Source: Bacteroidales bacterium
Lineage (GTDB): Bacteria; Bacteroidota; Bacteroidia; Bacteroidales; ML635J-15
Assembly (NCBI GenBank): GCA_031275085.1
Contig: JAISPG010000074.1
Location: 51,355-115,354, forward strand
Direction of reading: 5' to 3'
Length of the DNA stretch: 64,000 nucleotides
Part shown: in pieces, positions 41,880 through 53,348 of the stretch
How the letters are laid out: the number at the start of each line of letters is the position of its first letter
Numbering within the stretch: the stretch's first letter is position 1
Made by a program: the position numbers and the translations under genes
Notes under the pieces: generated by a model
The model's input: only the letters and a program-made list of their open reading frames with translations
Database searches by the model: none
What the model was told of the DNA's origin: nothing

Positions 41880-43037
41880 TTAATTTTTAAATTCAAAACA
41901 AACAGATAGATATTCTTCTGCAATTTCTAATCCCAGATCTCTGGCTTTTTCCCAATCTTCACATGCTCCTGTCATATCATTGAGCATTTCTTTTGCATTA
42001 GCTCTGTGCATATACGCATATGCATAAAAAGAATTTAAAACTATAGCTCTGTTATAAGCATCTATTGCAGATTTATAATCTTTCAAAACATAATAGCATA
42101 AACCAATATTATTAAAGGAATATGCATAATCACTCTTTACCGATAAAACTTCATTAAATGCTTCCAGAGCTTCGTTATATTTACCTTGTTCGAACAGAGT
42201 AACGCCTATGTTATTAATAGCCTGAAAATAGTTTGGATCCATTTTAACAGCTTTTTCATATTGCTGGATTGCCAGGTCATATTCTTTATTTAACCTGTAT
42301 GCACTTCCGAGATTATTATAGAAAAATGCACGTGCAGGATCTATTTCAATGGCTTTTTGATAATTAGCTATAGATTCCGGATATTTTCCAAGCATTCTGT
42401 ATGATGATGCCATATCGTTATATGCAAATGCATGTTTAGGATCAACCTTCACAGCTTCTTTAAATTTATCTATAGCATTTTGATATTCTGCTTTATTAAA
42501 TTCAATAACTCCATAAAAATAGAAAAGATTTGCATCATTTATATAATTTTTTTCTATAGCCTGAATAAAACTTTTAACAGCACTTTCGTGATCGTGCGAA
42601 TAAAATTCCGCATAGCCTTTTAAATAATATGCAGCTCCGTCAGTAGGACGATATGTCAAATATTTATTAATATCATCTATTGCATTTTTGTAGTCATTAT
42701 TTTTAATATAGGCTGTTCCACGACCATAATATGATTTGAAAAATTCAGGATTTTCTTCGATAGATCTAGAAAAACTTATAATCGCAGCATCATATTGACT
42801 CTGTTTAAAAAAAGTAACTCCATCATTATAAGCAACACCAGCCTTTTGGTCTTCAGCAATTACCAAAGTACTACTTGTATCTGCAATAGCTGTCACTTCA
42901 TCAAATCCTATTTTTATCGGTATAATGATCTGAGATGTGTCTATATCTACATCTTGATTGTTTTTTTGTGTATTTTCCTGTGCAAAAACAGTAAATATTA
43001 CAAAAAACATCATAAAAAATACTAATATTTTTTTCAT
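41880..43037 (-). CDS. Secreted TPR-repeat protein
   Basis: 385 residues from ATG 43037; a TTG two codons upstream was not preferred. Signal peptide MKKILVFFMMFFVIFTVFAQ, a short acidic linker, then about eight consecutive tetratricopeptide repeats (about 80-375) with the W-LG-Y-A-F-A-P consensus, e.g. FAYNDMASSYRMLGKYPES and FYNNLGSAYRLNKEYDLAI. A periplasmic scaffold is likely. Directly upstream of the PorE-like gene in one operon, so it may help assemble the same envelope complex; the partner is not known. Confidence 0.85.
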   Translation of the reverse strand: MKKILVFFMMFFVIFTVFAQENTQKNNQDVDIDTSQIIIPIKIGFDEVTAIADTSSTLVIAEDQKAGVAYNDGVTFFKQSQYDAAIISFSRSIEENPEFFKSYYGRGTAYIKNNDYKNAIDDINKYLTYRPTDGAAYYLKGYAEFYSHDHESAVKSFIQAIEKNYINDANLFYFYGVIEFNKAEYQNAIDKFKEAVKVDPKHAFAYNDMASSYRMLGKYPESIANYQKAIEIDPARAFFYNNLGSAYRLNKEYDLAIQQYEKAVKMDPNYFQAINNIGVTLFEQGKYNEALEAFNEVLSVKSDYAYSFNNIGLCYYVLKDYKSAIDAYNRAIVLNSFYAYAYMHRANAKEMLNDMTGACEDWEKARDLGLEIAEEYLSVCFEFKN

Positions 43038-43132
43038 AACCAAACTTTTTATATTAATAACTATAAATTAAGCACTTATACAAATTCAGGCACAAATTTA
43101 ATATATTAAATTTCAATATCAATATATCTCAA

Positions 43133-46438
<3,306 letters not shown>

Positions 46439-46603
46439 AATGTTATTTTAATGATAAAATTTTCGTATGTATAAGAAAGCAAAAGTAAGTATTTATATCT
46501 TTTCGGGAAAAAAAAGTTGTATTATTTTTATTTCCCAATAAAAATATATTTAACTCTAAAATTAAAGCATAATAAATATATATTATCAAAAAATTTAGTT
46601 CTG

Positions 46604-47344
46604 TTATGCAATACTAATTACTTCTACCAGTAGTTCAATCAGTTTGTCAACACTTTTTTTAAAGTTTTCAAATACCATTTCCATAGAAACTGCTTCTTCA
46701 TCGTCTTTCCAGCAATCATAATCGGTAGATATTGCTATTGCTGCATATTTAAGACCTGCTTCATTTGCAAGTATAGCTTCCGGAGCAGTACTCATATTCA
46801 CAAGATCTGCTCCCCAGGAACGGAACATATGAGATTCTGCCTTTGTCGAAAATCTGGGACCTTCTATAGTCACAATCGTAGATTTTGTATGCAATTTTAT
46901 TCCTAATTTTTCTGCAGATTTCTCTATACAAGATCTTATTTCTTTATCAAATGGCTCTCCCATAGGACAATGCCGTATATTTCCATTTTCAAAATTGTCA
47001 TAAAATGTAATTATCCTGTGTCTGGTAAAATCAATAAACTGGTCTGCAATAACAAAATCTCCCGGTTTTATTTGTTCCCTTAAACTTCCACAGGCTGTTG
47101 TTGCGATAATTTTTTCACATCCCAACTCCTTTAAAGCCCATATATTTGCACGATTATTTACATTTGTCGGAGTTATGGAATGAGATACCCCATGCCTCGA
47201 AATAAGCGCAACATCTTTAGACATTATTTTTCCCATTAAAATCTCTGAAGAAGGTTCTCCATATTTTGTTGTTATTTTTACTTTTTCAGGATCTTTTATT
47301 ATATTATTTTTCTCAAGTCCTGTTCCGCCAATTATTCCTATCAT
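46604..47344 (-). CDS. mtnP: S-methyl-5'-thioadenosine phosphorylase (PNP family)
   Basis: 246 residues. Phosphate loop IGIIGGTGLEKNNI, ISRHGVSHSITPTNVNNRANIWAL, ATTACGSLREQIKPGDFVIADQFIDFT, VTIEGPRFSTKAES and the MTA/PNP active-site block EAILANEAGLKYAAIAISTDYDCWK; the TDYDCW motif favours MTA over inosine or guanosine. Cleaves MTA with phosphate in methionine/purine salvage. Follows the secreted TPR-like gene by 15 bases. Confidence 0.88.
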   Translation of the reverse strand: MIGIIGGTGLEKNNIIKDPEKVKITTKYGEPSSEILMGKIMSKDVALISRHGVSHSITPTNVNNRANIWALKELGCEKIIATTACGSLREQIKPGDFVIADQFIDFTRHRIITFYDNFENGNIRHCPMGEPFDKEIRSCIEKSAEKLGIKLHTKSTIVTIEGPRFSTKAESHMFRSWGADLVNMSTAPEAILANEAGLKYAAIAISTDYDCWKDDEEAVSMEMVFENFKKSVDKLIELLVEVISIA

Positions 47345-47359
47345 ATTATAAATATTTTA

Positions 47360-48235
47360 TTATTCATCATAATCATCTTCTTCAATTTCTATTTCATCAT
47401 TATTATTGGGAATAAAAACTGCCACACGTTTTAAAGCTGCTGTCATTAATTTATTTTCCGGAGGTTCAATATCCAGTTCCGGATTATCTGCCAGATATTT
47501 TAAATATAAAATATTTTCATTATCAGGAAAATATTGCAATCCTTTCGTTATAACTTTTTGTGCACTGTCAATCAATGGTCTTTCCTGCTCCAGCAAGTAA
47601 TGAACATAATAATCAAATGCTTCAATCATCATAAAATCAGTATTTGCAAATATCCTGTCCTCCACAGAATCCATACGGGTAAAAACTTCATTGATAATTG
47701 CCATTGATGTAACCGAATCAGTTGTCATTGCACTTAAAACACCATGCAAAAAATAAATATTATCATCGGTATATGTTTTCATTATTTTGCGGATAAATGA
47801 GTTGGCTTTGACATAATTCTTTTTTACCCTCACATAGTTATTAATATAATGAAATCCGGATATTGCAATTTCTTCAAGCATAAAGTCATTATCAGGGAAA
47901 AATATTTTTGTTCTTTTATCTTTTTTCTTTGCCATTACCGAATACTTCAAAGCATAAGAATATGAATTAAGATATTCCGGATATTTATATAACAACAGAG
48001 AATCTTCAAGACACATTAAAAATATCTTATTGTATGAAGCCGCCATGTACAAAAAAACTTCAGGATCTTTTTCATATTTTGCCTGATAACTCATACGTTC
48101 AGACTTAAAAGAGCAGTCTTCCCAACGTTCGCTAATATAGAAATCAGCAAGTTTTTTATGAACTCCGTTTTTTACCTGAGCATTTGCAGTAATAATTGTA
48201 ATAAATAATATTATAGCTAATGCAACTTTTCTCAT
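47360..48235 (-). CDS. Secreted alpha-helical (TPR-like) protein, unknown function
   Basis: 291 residues from ATG 48235, which opens a signal peptide MRKVALAIILFITIITANAQ; an in-frame ATG 51 bases upstream gives no added sense. The rest is helical with TPR-like spacing (WEDCSFKSERMSYQ..., KYSVMAKKKDKRTKIF, ALAFPDNENILYLKYL-type) and ends in a very acidic tail (EIEIEEDDYDE). No named family recognised. Shares an operon with mtnP, with no obvious functional link. Confidence 0.65.
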   Translation of the reverse strand: MRKVALAIILFITIITANAQVKNGVHKKLADFYISERWEDCSFKSERMSYQAKYEKDPEVFLYMAASYNKIFLMCLEDSLLLYKYPEYLNSYSYALKYSVMAKKKDKRTKIFFPDNDFMLEEIAISGFHYINNYVRVKKNYVKANSFIRKIMKTYTDDNIYFLHGVLSAMTTDSVTSMAIINEVFTRMDSVEDRIFANTDFMMIEAFDYYVHYLLEQERPLIDSAQKVITKGLQYFPDNENILYLKYLADNPELDIEPPENKLMTAALKRVAVFIPNNNDEIEIEEDDYDE

Positions 48236-48365
48236 TTCATTTAAAACTTCAAATTTAATAAAATCTGCAAACATTCCAAAATTCATAAAACCGCTTTACA
48301 CTATTAAAAATTAAAAAAATAATCGAAGCATTAATAAACCTAAAAATCTATTAAACTAAATTATA

Positions 48366-48373
48366 TATCTTTG
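48366..48373 (+). promoter_or_regulatory. Putative -7 box (TATCTTTG) of the LRR gene
   Basis: Matches TAnnTTTG, 16 bases before the ATG at 48390, giving a very short leader. No -33 box seen. Confidence 0.35.
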
Positions 48374-48389
48374 TTACTTTTAATAAGCT

Positions 48390-49139
48390 ATGAAAAAAAT
48401 AATACTTTATATTGCGTTAGCCTCTGTTCTGACATCTTTTTTTAGTTGCGTATCAGGATACAAGATAATTGAAAATGCATTAAAAAATCCGGATGAAACT
48501 TATACTTTGAAAATAAAATATTCACAAGTTGACAGCCTTCCAAAGGACATAGAAAAATTAACAAATCTCCATACTATATATCTTTATAAAAATAAACTAA
48601 AGTATATTCCTGAAGAAATAGGAAATCTGAAAAACCTGGAAACACTGGTAATAAGTGGAAACCAACTGAAGGACATACCTGCTTCCATTGGGAATTGTAC
48701 AAAGCTTAAAAAGTTATCTTTCCGTGCAAACAATTTACAATATATTCCCGATGAAATAGGAAATCTGAAGGAACTTACAGAACTAGACCTCCAATTCAAT
48801 AAACTAAAAGCCCTTCCTCACAGTATTGGCGATTTAGAGAACCTGAGATATTTATATCTGGGAAATAACCAATTAAAATTCATTCCTTCTGAAATCGGTC
48901 AGTTAAAAAATTTACAATATCTAATGATAGGGAAAAATTTTCTTTCTTATTTACCCGAAGAAATAGGAAATCTAAATTTATTACTGGAACTGGATATCGC
49001 AAACAGCGGACGAATGCTTGAAGTCCCGGATGCAATATCTGATTGCAGAGCACTTGAATATCTTTATATAGATAACTCAATAACGATCCCCTACTCTATA
49101 ATTGGTTCCAATCCCAGACTTAAACTTATTGTCAAATAA
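48390..49139 (+). CDS. Leucine-rich-repeat lipoprotein
   Basis: 249 residues. Lipoprotein signal with Cys20 (SFFSC), then about seven leucine-rich repeats of 23 residues (e.g. LPKDIEKLTNLHTIYLYKNK, IPEEIGNLKNLETLVISGNQ, IPASIGNCTKLKKLS...). This is the SDS22/shoc2-like LxxLPxxIxxLxxLxxLxLxxNxL consensus. The consecutive units differ by few bases (GAAATAGGAAATCTGAA recurs), a sign of repeat-unit duplication. Probably a surface or periplasmic binding protein; ligand unknown. Confidence 0.85.
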   Translation: MKKIILYIALASVLTSFFSCVSGYKIIENALKNPDETYTLKIKYSQVDSLPKDIEKLTNLHTIYLYKNKLKYIPEEIGNLKNLETLVISGNQLKDIPASIGNCTKLKKLSFRANNLQYIPDEIGNLKELTELDLQFNKLKALPHSIGDLENLRYLYLGNNQLKFIPSEIGQLKNLQYLMIGKNFLSYLPEEIGNLNLLLELDIANSGRMLEVPDAISDCRALEYLYIDNSITIPYSIIGSNPRLKLIVK

Positions 49140-49268
49140 TAATATAAAAAATTTTTGTAACTTTATAGTTTATACCGAATATTGATTCCGGATCAATGTA
49201 AAATTTAGGTAAATAAAAATTTATTTTTTCCATAAATATTGTGGATAAAATTCCAATCAGCAAAAAAT

Positions 49269-49363
49269 AACTTAGCTGCGGCCGTTGAGCGAAGCCGAAA
49301 CGGACGATTTCATGCAGTGCAGCAAGTAACTTAGCGGTAGCGATCTCACGCAGCGCAGCAAGT
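49269..49363. repeat. GC-rich tandem repeat patch, two degenerate units
   Basis: Unit 1 (49269-49327) and unit 2 (49328-49363) each begin AACTTAGC and end CAG(T/C)GCAGCAAGT; unit 1 has an extra TGAGCGAAGCCGAAACGG insert. The patch is far richer in G+C than its surroundings. Read on the minus strand it encodes LLAALREIATAKLLAALHEIV, in an open frame that is probably not a gene. It sits in a 394-base gap (49140-49533) between the LRR gene and a convergent secreted-protein gene; the remainder of that gap is AT-rich and featureless. Confidence 0.75.
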
Positions 49364-49533
49364 AAATTCAATTTCGTAAATTACAAACCTCTTAACCACT
49401 TGTCTCTGTTTGAGATTGAAACATTGGTTATTGAATTTTATTTGAAATTTATTACTTGAAATTTGGTTTTTATTACTAAATGTTTCTTCATCTAAACATT
49501 TATTACCACTCTGCCTAATTTAACATTGAGCCG

Positions 49534-50343
49534 TTATTCCTTATTTTTTCTGGCATTCTTACGTTGTTCCTTTCTGAATTCACGATTAATAAGAGCATCG
49601 TATTTTTGACCGAAACTATACATTACATATAATGACAGTATCATATTCCTTTCATTTCCTGCCATAATTTCTACCGGTCTGAAAAAACCATCAAGAACAA
49701 CTCCGGCTTCCAGAACATTAGACTTCATAACATCCCTGCTAAAATCAAATGCAACACCAAATTTTGCATATAATCCAGGATAAAACTTCATTTCGCTAAA
49801 TCCCATTTTTACAGGTCCTTTTCCTATTATAAAGTCATTATTAGATAAATCGTCCAGATCAAATTTGCCGTATGTGATAATGCTGTCCCGCAGATTAAAA
49901 TACTCATAATATATTGGTTTGCCAATAATCAGGCTCGCACCAACAGAGCCTAACAAATGAATCGATATACTGTTCTTATCCCGTTTTTCAAATATCATCC
50001 TGTTATAACCATACCCGAACTTCAGATTATGTGCAGATATTAATTTTCCATAAACAAAATTTCTTGATGTAGAAGACTGAAATTGGGAATTTACAACTTT
50101 TGTTTCCTTGGGATCTTTTACAAAATTATATTCAACTTCAATAAACCTCCTTAACCGATAATTTATTCTTTTAGAAAAATTGTAATACCCCCCAAAACCA
50201 TTTGAGTTAAGTTTTATTCCAAAAGAATTCATATTATAGTTATCTGGCTCCCTGGCTGTTTCAAATTCTCCCTGGGAATATGAAATTACCGAAAACACAA
50301 GACAAATAAAAAAAAGTAGTAATATTTTTTTATCAAAAATCAT
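49534..50343 (-). CDS. Secreted/outer-membrane beta-barrel-like protein, unknown function
   Basis: 269 residues. Signal peptide MIFDKKILLLFFICLVFSVISYSQ, then alternating hydrophobic/aromatic strands (NSFGIKLNSNGFGGYYNFSKRINYRLRRFIEVEYNF, LKFGYGYNRMIFEKR, ISIHLLGSVGASLIIGK, MILSLYVMYSFG) typical of a small barrel or transporter-like outer-membrane protein. A basic tail (REFRKEQRKNARKNKE) closes it, unusual for a barrel. No known domain identified. Precedes the 42-residue lipoprotein gene, transcribed in the same direction. Confidence 0.7.
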   Translation of the reverse strand: MIFDKKILLLFFICLVFSVISYSQGEFETAREPDNYNMNSFGIKLNSNGFGGYYNFSKRINYRLRRFIEVEYNFVKDPKETKVVNSQFQSSTSRNFVYGKLISAHNLKFGYGYNRMIFEKRDKNSISIHLLGSVGASLIIGKPIYYEYFNLRDSIITYGKFDLDDLSNNDFIIGKGPVKMGFSEMKFYPGLYAKFGVAFDFSRDVMKSNVLEAGVVLDGFFRPVEIMAGNERNMILSLYVMYSFGQKYDALINREFRKEQRKNARKNKE

Positions 50344-50394
50344 AATTACTACAAATATAACAAAAAAAATTTATTTAATATACCCAATAGGATA

Positions 50395-50523
50395 CTATGC
50401 TTTTTGCTCCGTAGCTGTTTCGTCTGCATAACCATATGCCGGACAATCCTTCTGAGATTTACATGAAGATAGAGTCATGCATAACAAAACCAATGATACT
50501 ATTGAGATTATAATCTTCTTCAT
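50395..50523 (-). CDS. Small lipoprotein, 42 residues
   Basis: A short open frame, ATG at 50523 and TAG at 50395. It codes MKKIIISIVSLVLLCMTLSSC, a complete lipoprotein signal (lipobox LSSC, Cys21), followed by a 21-residue mature tail KSQKDCPAYGYADETATEQKA with one further Cys. Signal-peptide quality argues for a real gene. It lies in the 378-base gap between the barrel-like gene (49534-50343, same strand) and the divergent LolC/E-type permease. Function unknown; C.AYG-type small lipoproteins recur in the phylum. Confidence 0.7.
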   Translation of the reverse strand: MKKIIISIVSLVLLCMTLSSCKSQKDCPAYGYADETATEQKA

Positions 50524-50721
50524 TTCATAAAGTTTTTATTTATACAAAAATAAAGATTTTTTTTAAATAATTTATAATTGATTCCATTTTTATTAACATA
50601 AACGAGTTAAATCAGGATATGTTAAAAAAAATGTATTCGCTATAAGTCGGTCTAAAGTAGATCAACATTAAATAACAATTGTTACGTTCTAAAAAATTAC
50701 ATATTTTTACAAACAAAAAAG

Positions 50722-51966
50722 TTGAACCTGGAATTTTATATTGCCCGCAGATTAATTAAAAAAAATGAATACCGGAACGGTTTCAGCCGTCCGATAGTTT
50801 CTATTGCTATTGCAGGAATTTCCGTTGGATTAGCTGTAATGATAGTTGCTATTGCTATTGTAACCGGATTTAAAAAAGAAATTGCAGAAAAGGTTATAGG
50901 TTTTGGAGCTCATTTTCAGGTTGTTAACTTCGACAGCAATAAATCATACGAAACTTTGCCGATATACCAGGAACAGGATTGGGTTGAAATAGTGGCAAAA
51001 ATGGACGGAGTAAAATCCATTCACAAATATATTCAGAAAGCAGGTATCGCAAAATCTGACGAAACTTTGCACGGTGTGGTTTTCAAAGGAATAGATTCTG
51101 ATTTTAAATGGGATTTTTTCGAACAATATCTTCTTGAAGGAGAAACTCTGACGATTATTGATTCCGTAAGAACAAATAATGTTGTATTGTCGAAATATAT
51201 TGCAGATGCACTCGGATTAAAGCTGGGCGACAGCTTCGGAGCATACTTTATACAAGACCCTCCGAGAATGAGAAGACTCACCGTTTCGGGTATTTATGAT
51301 ACACAGCTTGAAGAACTTGATAAAATATTCATATTCATCGACATAAAACAACTCAGAAGGCTGAACGACTGGCAAAATGACCAGATTACCGGTTTTGAAA
51401 TTGTTATAGATGACTTTTCAAAATTAACAGAATATGAAATCATTCTTAACCGCCTGATAGGTAATCATTTTAGCAAAGGCGGTTCAATGCTTAAAGTAAG
51501 GTCTGTCAAAGATGAATATCCCGGAATCTTCGACTGGCTTTCTTTACTGGATATGAACGTGTGGGTAATATTAATATTAATGGTAACTGTCGCAGGAATA
51601 AATATGATTTCCGGGTTACTGATAATAATACTTGAAAGAGTTAATATGATAGGTATACTTAAAAGCCTGGGAGCAAGAAATATATCAATAGAAAAAATAT
51701 TTTTGTATTTTGCAGGTTTTTTAATAAGTAAAGGATTACTCTGGGGAAACATAATAGGGATAGGGATATGTATAATACAATATTACACCGGCATAATCAC
51801 GCTTGACCCTTCTTCTTATTATGTTTCTACGGTACCTGTAAACATAAATATTTTACATATATTGCTCCTTAATGCAGGAACTTTAATCATAACACTTCTA
51901 ATGATGATTTTGCCATCGCTGATCGTTTCAAAAATAAGCCCTGCAGAATCAATAAGATTCGATTAA
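50722..51966 (+). CDS. LolC/LolE-type lipoprotein-releasing ABC permease
   Basis: 414 residues, TTG start (the conserved N-terminus NLEFYIARRLIKKNEYRNGFSRPIVSIAIAGISVGLAVMI begins there). MacB/FtsX-type architecture: TM1 at about 25-50, a large extracytoplasmic domain to about 265, then three TM segments (ILILMVTVAGINMISGLLIII, LYFAGFLISKGLLWGN, ILLLNAGTLIITLLMMI) . LolC/E releases lipoproteins from the inner membrane. No ATPase gene (lolD) lies alongside, so that subunit must be elsewhere. Bacteroidota usually have several such permeases. Confidence 0.85.
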   Translation: MNLEFYIARRLIKKNEYRNGFSRPIVSIAIAGISVGLAVMIVAIAIVTGFKKEIAEKVIGFGAHFQVVNFDSNKSYETLPIYQEQDWVEIVAKMDGVKSIHKYIQKAGIAKSDETLHGVVFKGIDSDFKWDFFEQYLLEGETLTIIDSVRTNNVVLSKYIADALGLKLGDSFGAYFIQDPPRMRRLTVSGIYDTQLEELDKIFIFIDIKQLRRLNDWQNDQITGFEIVIDDFSKLTEYEIILNRLIGNHFSKGGSMLKVRSVKDEYPGIFDWLSLLDMNVWVILILMVTVAGINMISGLLIIILERVNMIGILKSLGARNISIEKIFLYFAGFLISKGLLWGNIIGIGICIIQYYTGIITLDPSSYYVSTVPVNINILHILLLNAGTLIITLLMMILPSLIVSKISPAESIRFD

Positions 51967-52105
51967 ATATCATAATAAAGTGTTAAACAATAAATTTGAA
52001 AAAATATTTCTTACTCTGATAACGTTTAGAGTAATCCTAACCTGCAAAAAATATCAATAATTTGATATTATACATAAAATTCTGAAAATTGAAAAATATA
52101 AATAA

Positions 52106-53344
52106 ATGATAAATTTCGAAAAATTCACTTTAGAAAATGGGCTTCGCGTAATTATTTACAAAGATAAAACAACGCCGATTGCAGCTTTTAATGTTTTATA
52201 CGATGTAGGGGCACGCGATGAGTCTGAAAACCGTACAGGGTTCGCACATTTATTTGAACATTTAATGTTCGGAGGTTCAAAAAACATTGAAAACTACGAT
52301 ACTGCATTACAAAAAGCAGGAGGAGAAAATAATGCTTTTACAAATAACGATTATACAAATTATTACATTACAGTTCCCAAACAAAATATAGAAACAGCTT
52401 TTTATTTAGAATCAGACCGTATGTTGGAACTGGCCTTTTCCGAAAAAAGTCTGGATGTACAGCGTAATGTAGTATCGGAAGAATACCGCCAGCGATACCT
52501 GAACCAGCCTTATGGAGATGTTTCTCTTTTTTTAAGACCTTTAGCATATGAAAAACATCCTTATAAATGGTCGACTATAGGTAAAAATATTGAAGATATT
52601 ATGACAGCAAGCCTTAGTGAAGTAAAAGATTTTTTCTACAAACACTATGCTCCTAATAATGCTGTAGTTGTGATTGCAGGAGATGTCGACAGTGACCAAA
52701 TGTATGAACTTTGCAAAAAATGGTTCGGCGATATCCCAAATAGGAATGTTCCGGTACGTAATCTGCCTGAAGAACCGGTTCAAACATCAAAACGTATTCT
52801 TACCCTTGAAAGAAATGTTCCATGTGATGCTATATTCATGGCTTATCATACTGTAGGAAGACTTGATGAAGAATATTATGCAACAGATCTTATTTCTGAT
52901 CTTTTATCAAGCGGAAGATCTTCATTATTTAATATGAATCTTGTTAAGGGAAAACAATATTTTTCCGAATTAGATGCATATATTTCAGGATCTTATCATC
53001 CCGGATTATTACATGTAGCAGGAAAACTATATCCCGGAGTAAGTTTTGACAATGCAGAAAAAGCGATAAAAGAAGAAATCAATAAAATTGTCAAAGGAGA
53101 CTTTTCGGAAAAAGACCTGAATAAAGTAAAAAACAAATCAATTTCGGCACAAAATTTCTCAAGAATCGGCCTGCTTAACATAGCAATGGAACTAGCTTAT
53201 TGTGAATGGCTTGGCGATGCCGGAATGATAAATAATGTGGAAGAAAAATATATGAGTGTAACAAAAAAAGATATAGTAAAAACTGCTGAAAAAATATTCA
53301 CTGATAATAATTTATCGTGTATTTATTATAAAGCAAAACAATAA
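52106..53344 (+). CDS. M16 family zinc peptidase, catalytic subunit
   Basis: 412 residues. Inverted zinc motif HLFEH at 48-52 (HxxEH) and the downstream Glu region NVVSEEYRQRY; second M16 half has GRSSLFNMNLVKGKQYFSELDAYI. No signal peptide visible. Paired 4 bases upstream of another M16 protein without HxxEH. Such pairs form heterodimers in which one chain holds the metal and the other closes the chamber; they degrade peptides in the periplasm or cytoplasm. Substrate unknown. Confidence 0.9.
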   Translation: MINFEKFTLENGLRVIIYKDKTTPIAAFNVLYDVGARDESENRTGFAHLFEHLMFGGSKNIENYDTALQKAGGENNAFTNNDYTNYYITVPKQNIETAFYLESDRMLELAFSEKSLDVQRNVVSEEYRQRYLNQPYGDVSLFLRPLAYEKHPYKWSTIGKNIEDIMTASLSEVKDFFYKHYAPNNAVVVIAGDVDSDQMYELCKKWFGDIPNRNVPVRNLPEEPVQTSKRILTLERNVPCDAIFMAYHTVGRLDEEYYATDLISDLLSSGRSSLFNMNLVKGKQYFSELDAYISGSYHPGLLHVAGKLYPGVSFDNAEKAIKEEINKIVKGDFSEKDLNKVKNKSISAQNFSRIGLLNIAMELAYCEWLGDAGMINNVEEKYMSVTKKDIVKTAEKIFTDNNLSCIYYKAKQ

Positions 53345-53348
53345 TACC

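Noticed and set aside
43094..43113. AT-only palindrome AAATTTAAT/ATTAAATTT upstream of the TPR gene
   Set aside because: All A/T in an AT-rich genome; expected by chance and unable to form a stable hairpin.
49132..49371. 79-aa leftward ORF over the repeat patch
   Set aside because: Its N-terminal half is just the repeat read in one frame (LLAALREIATAKLLAALHE); it overlaps the LRR gene end and has no likeness to a protein family.
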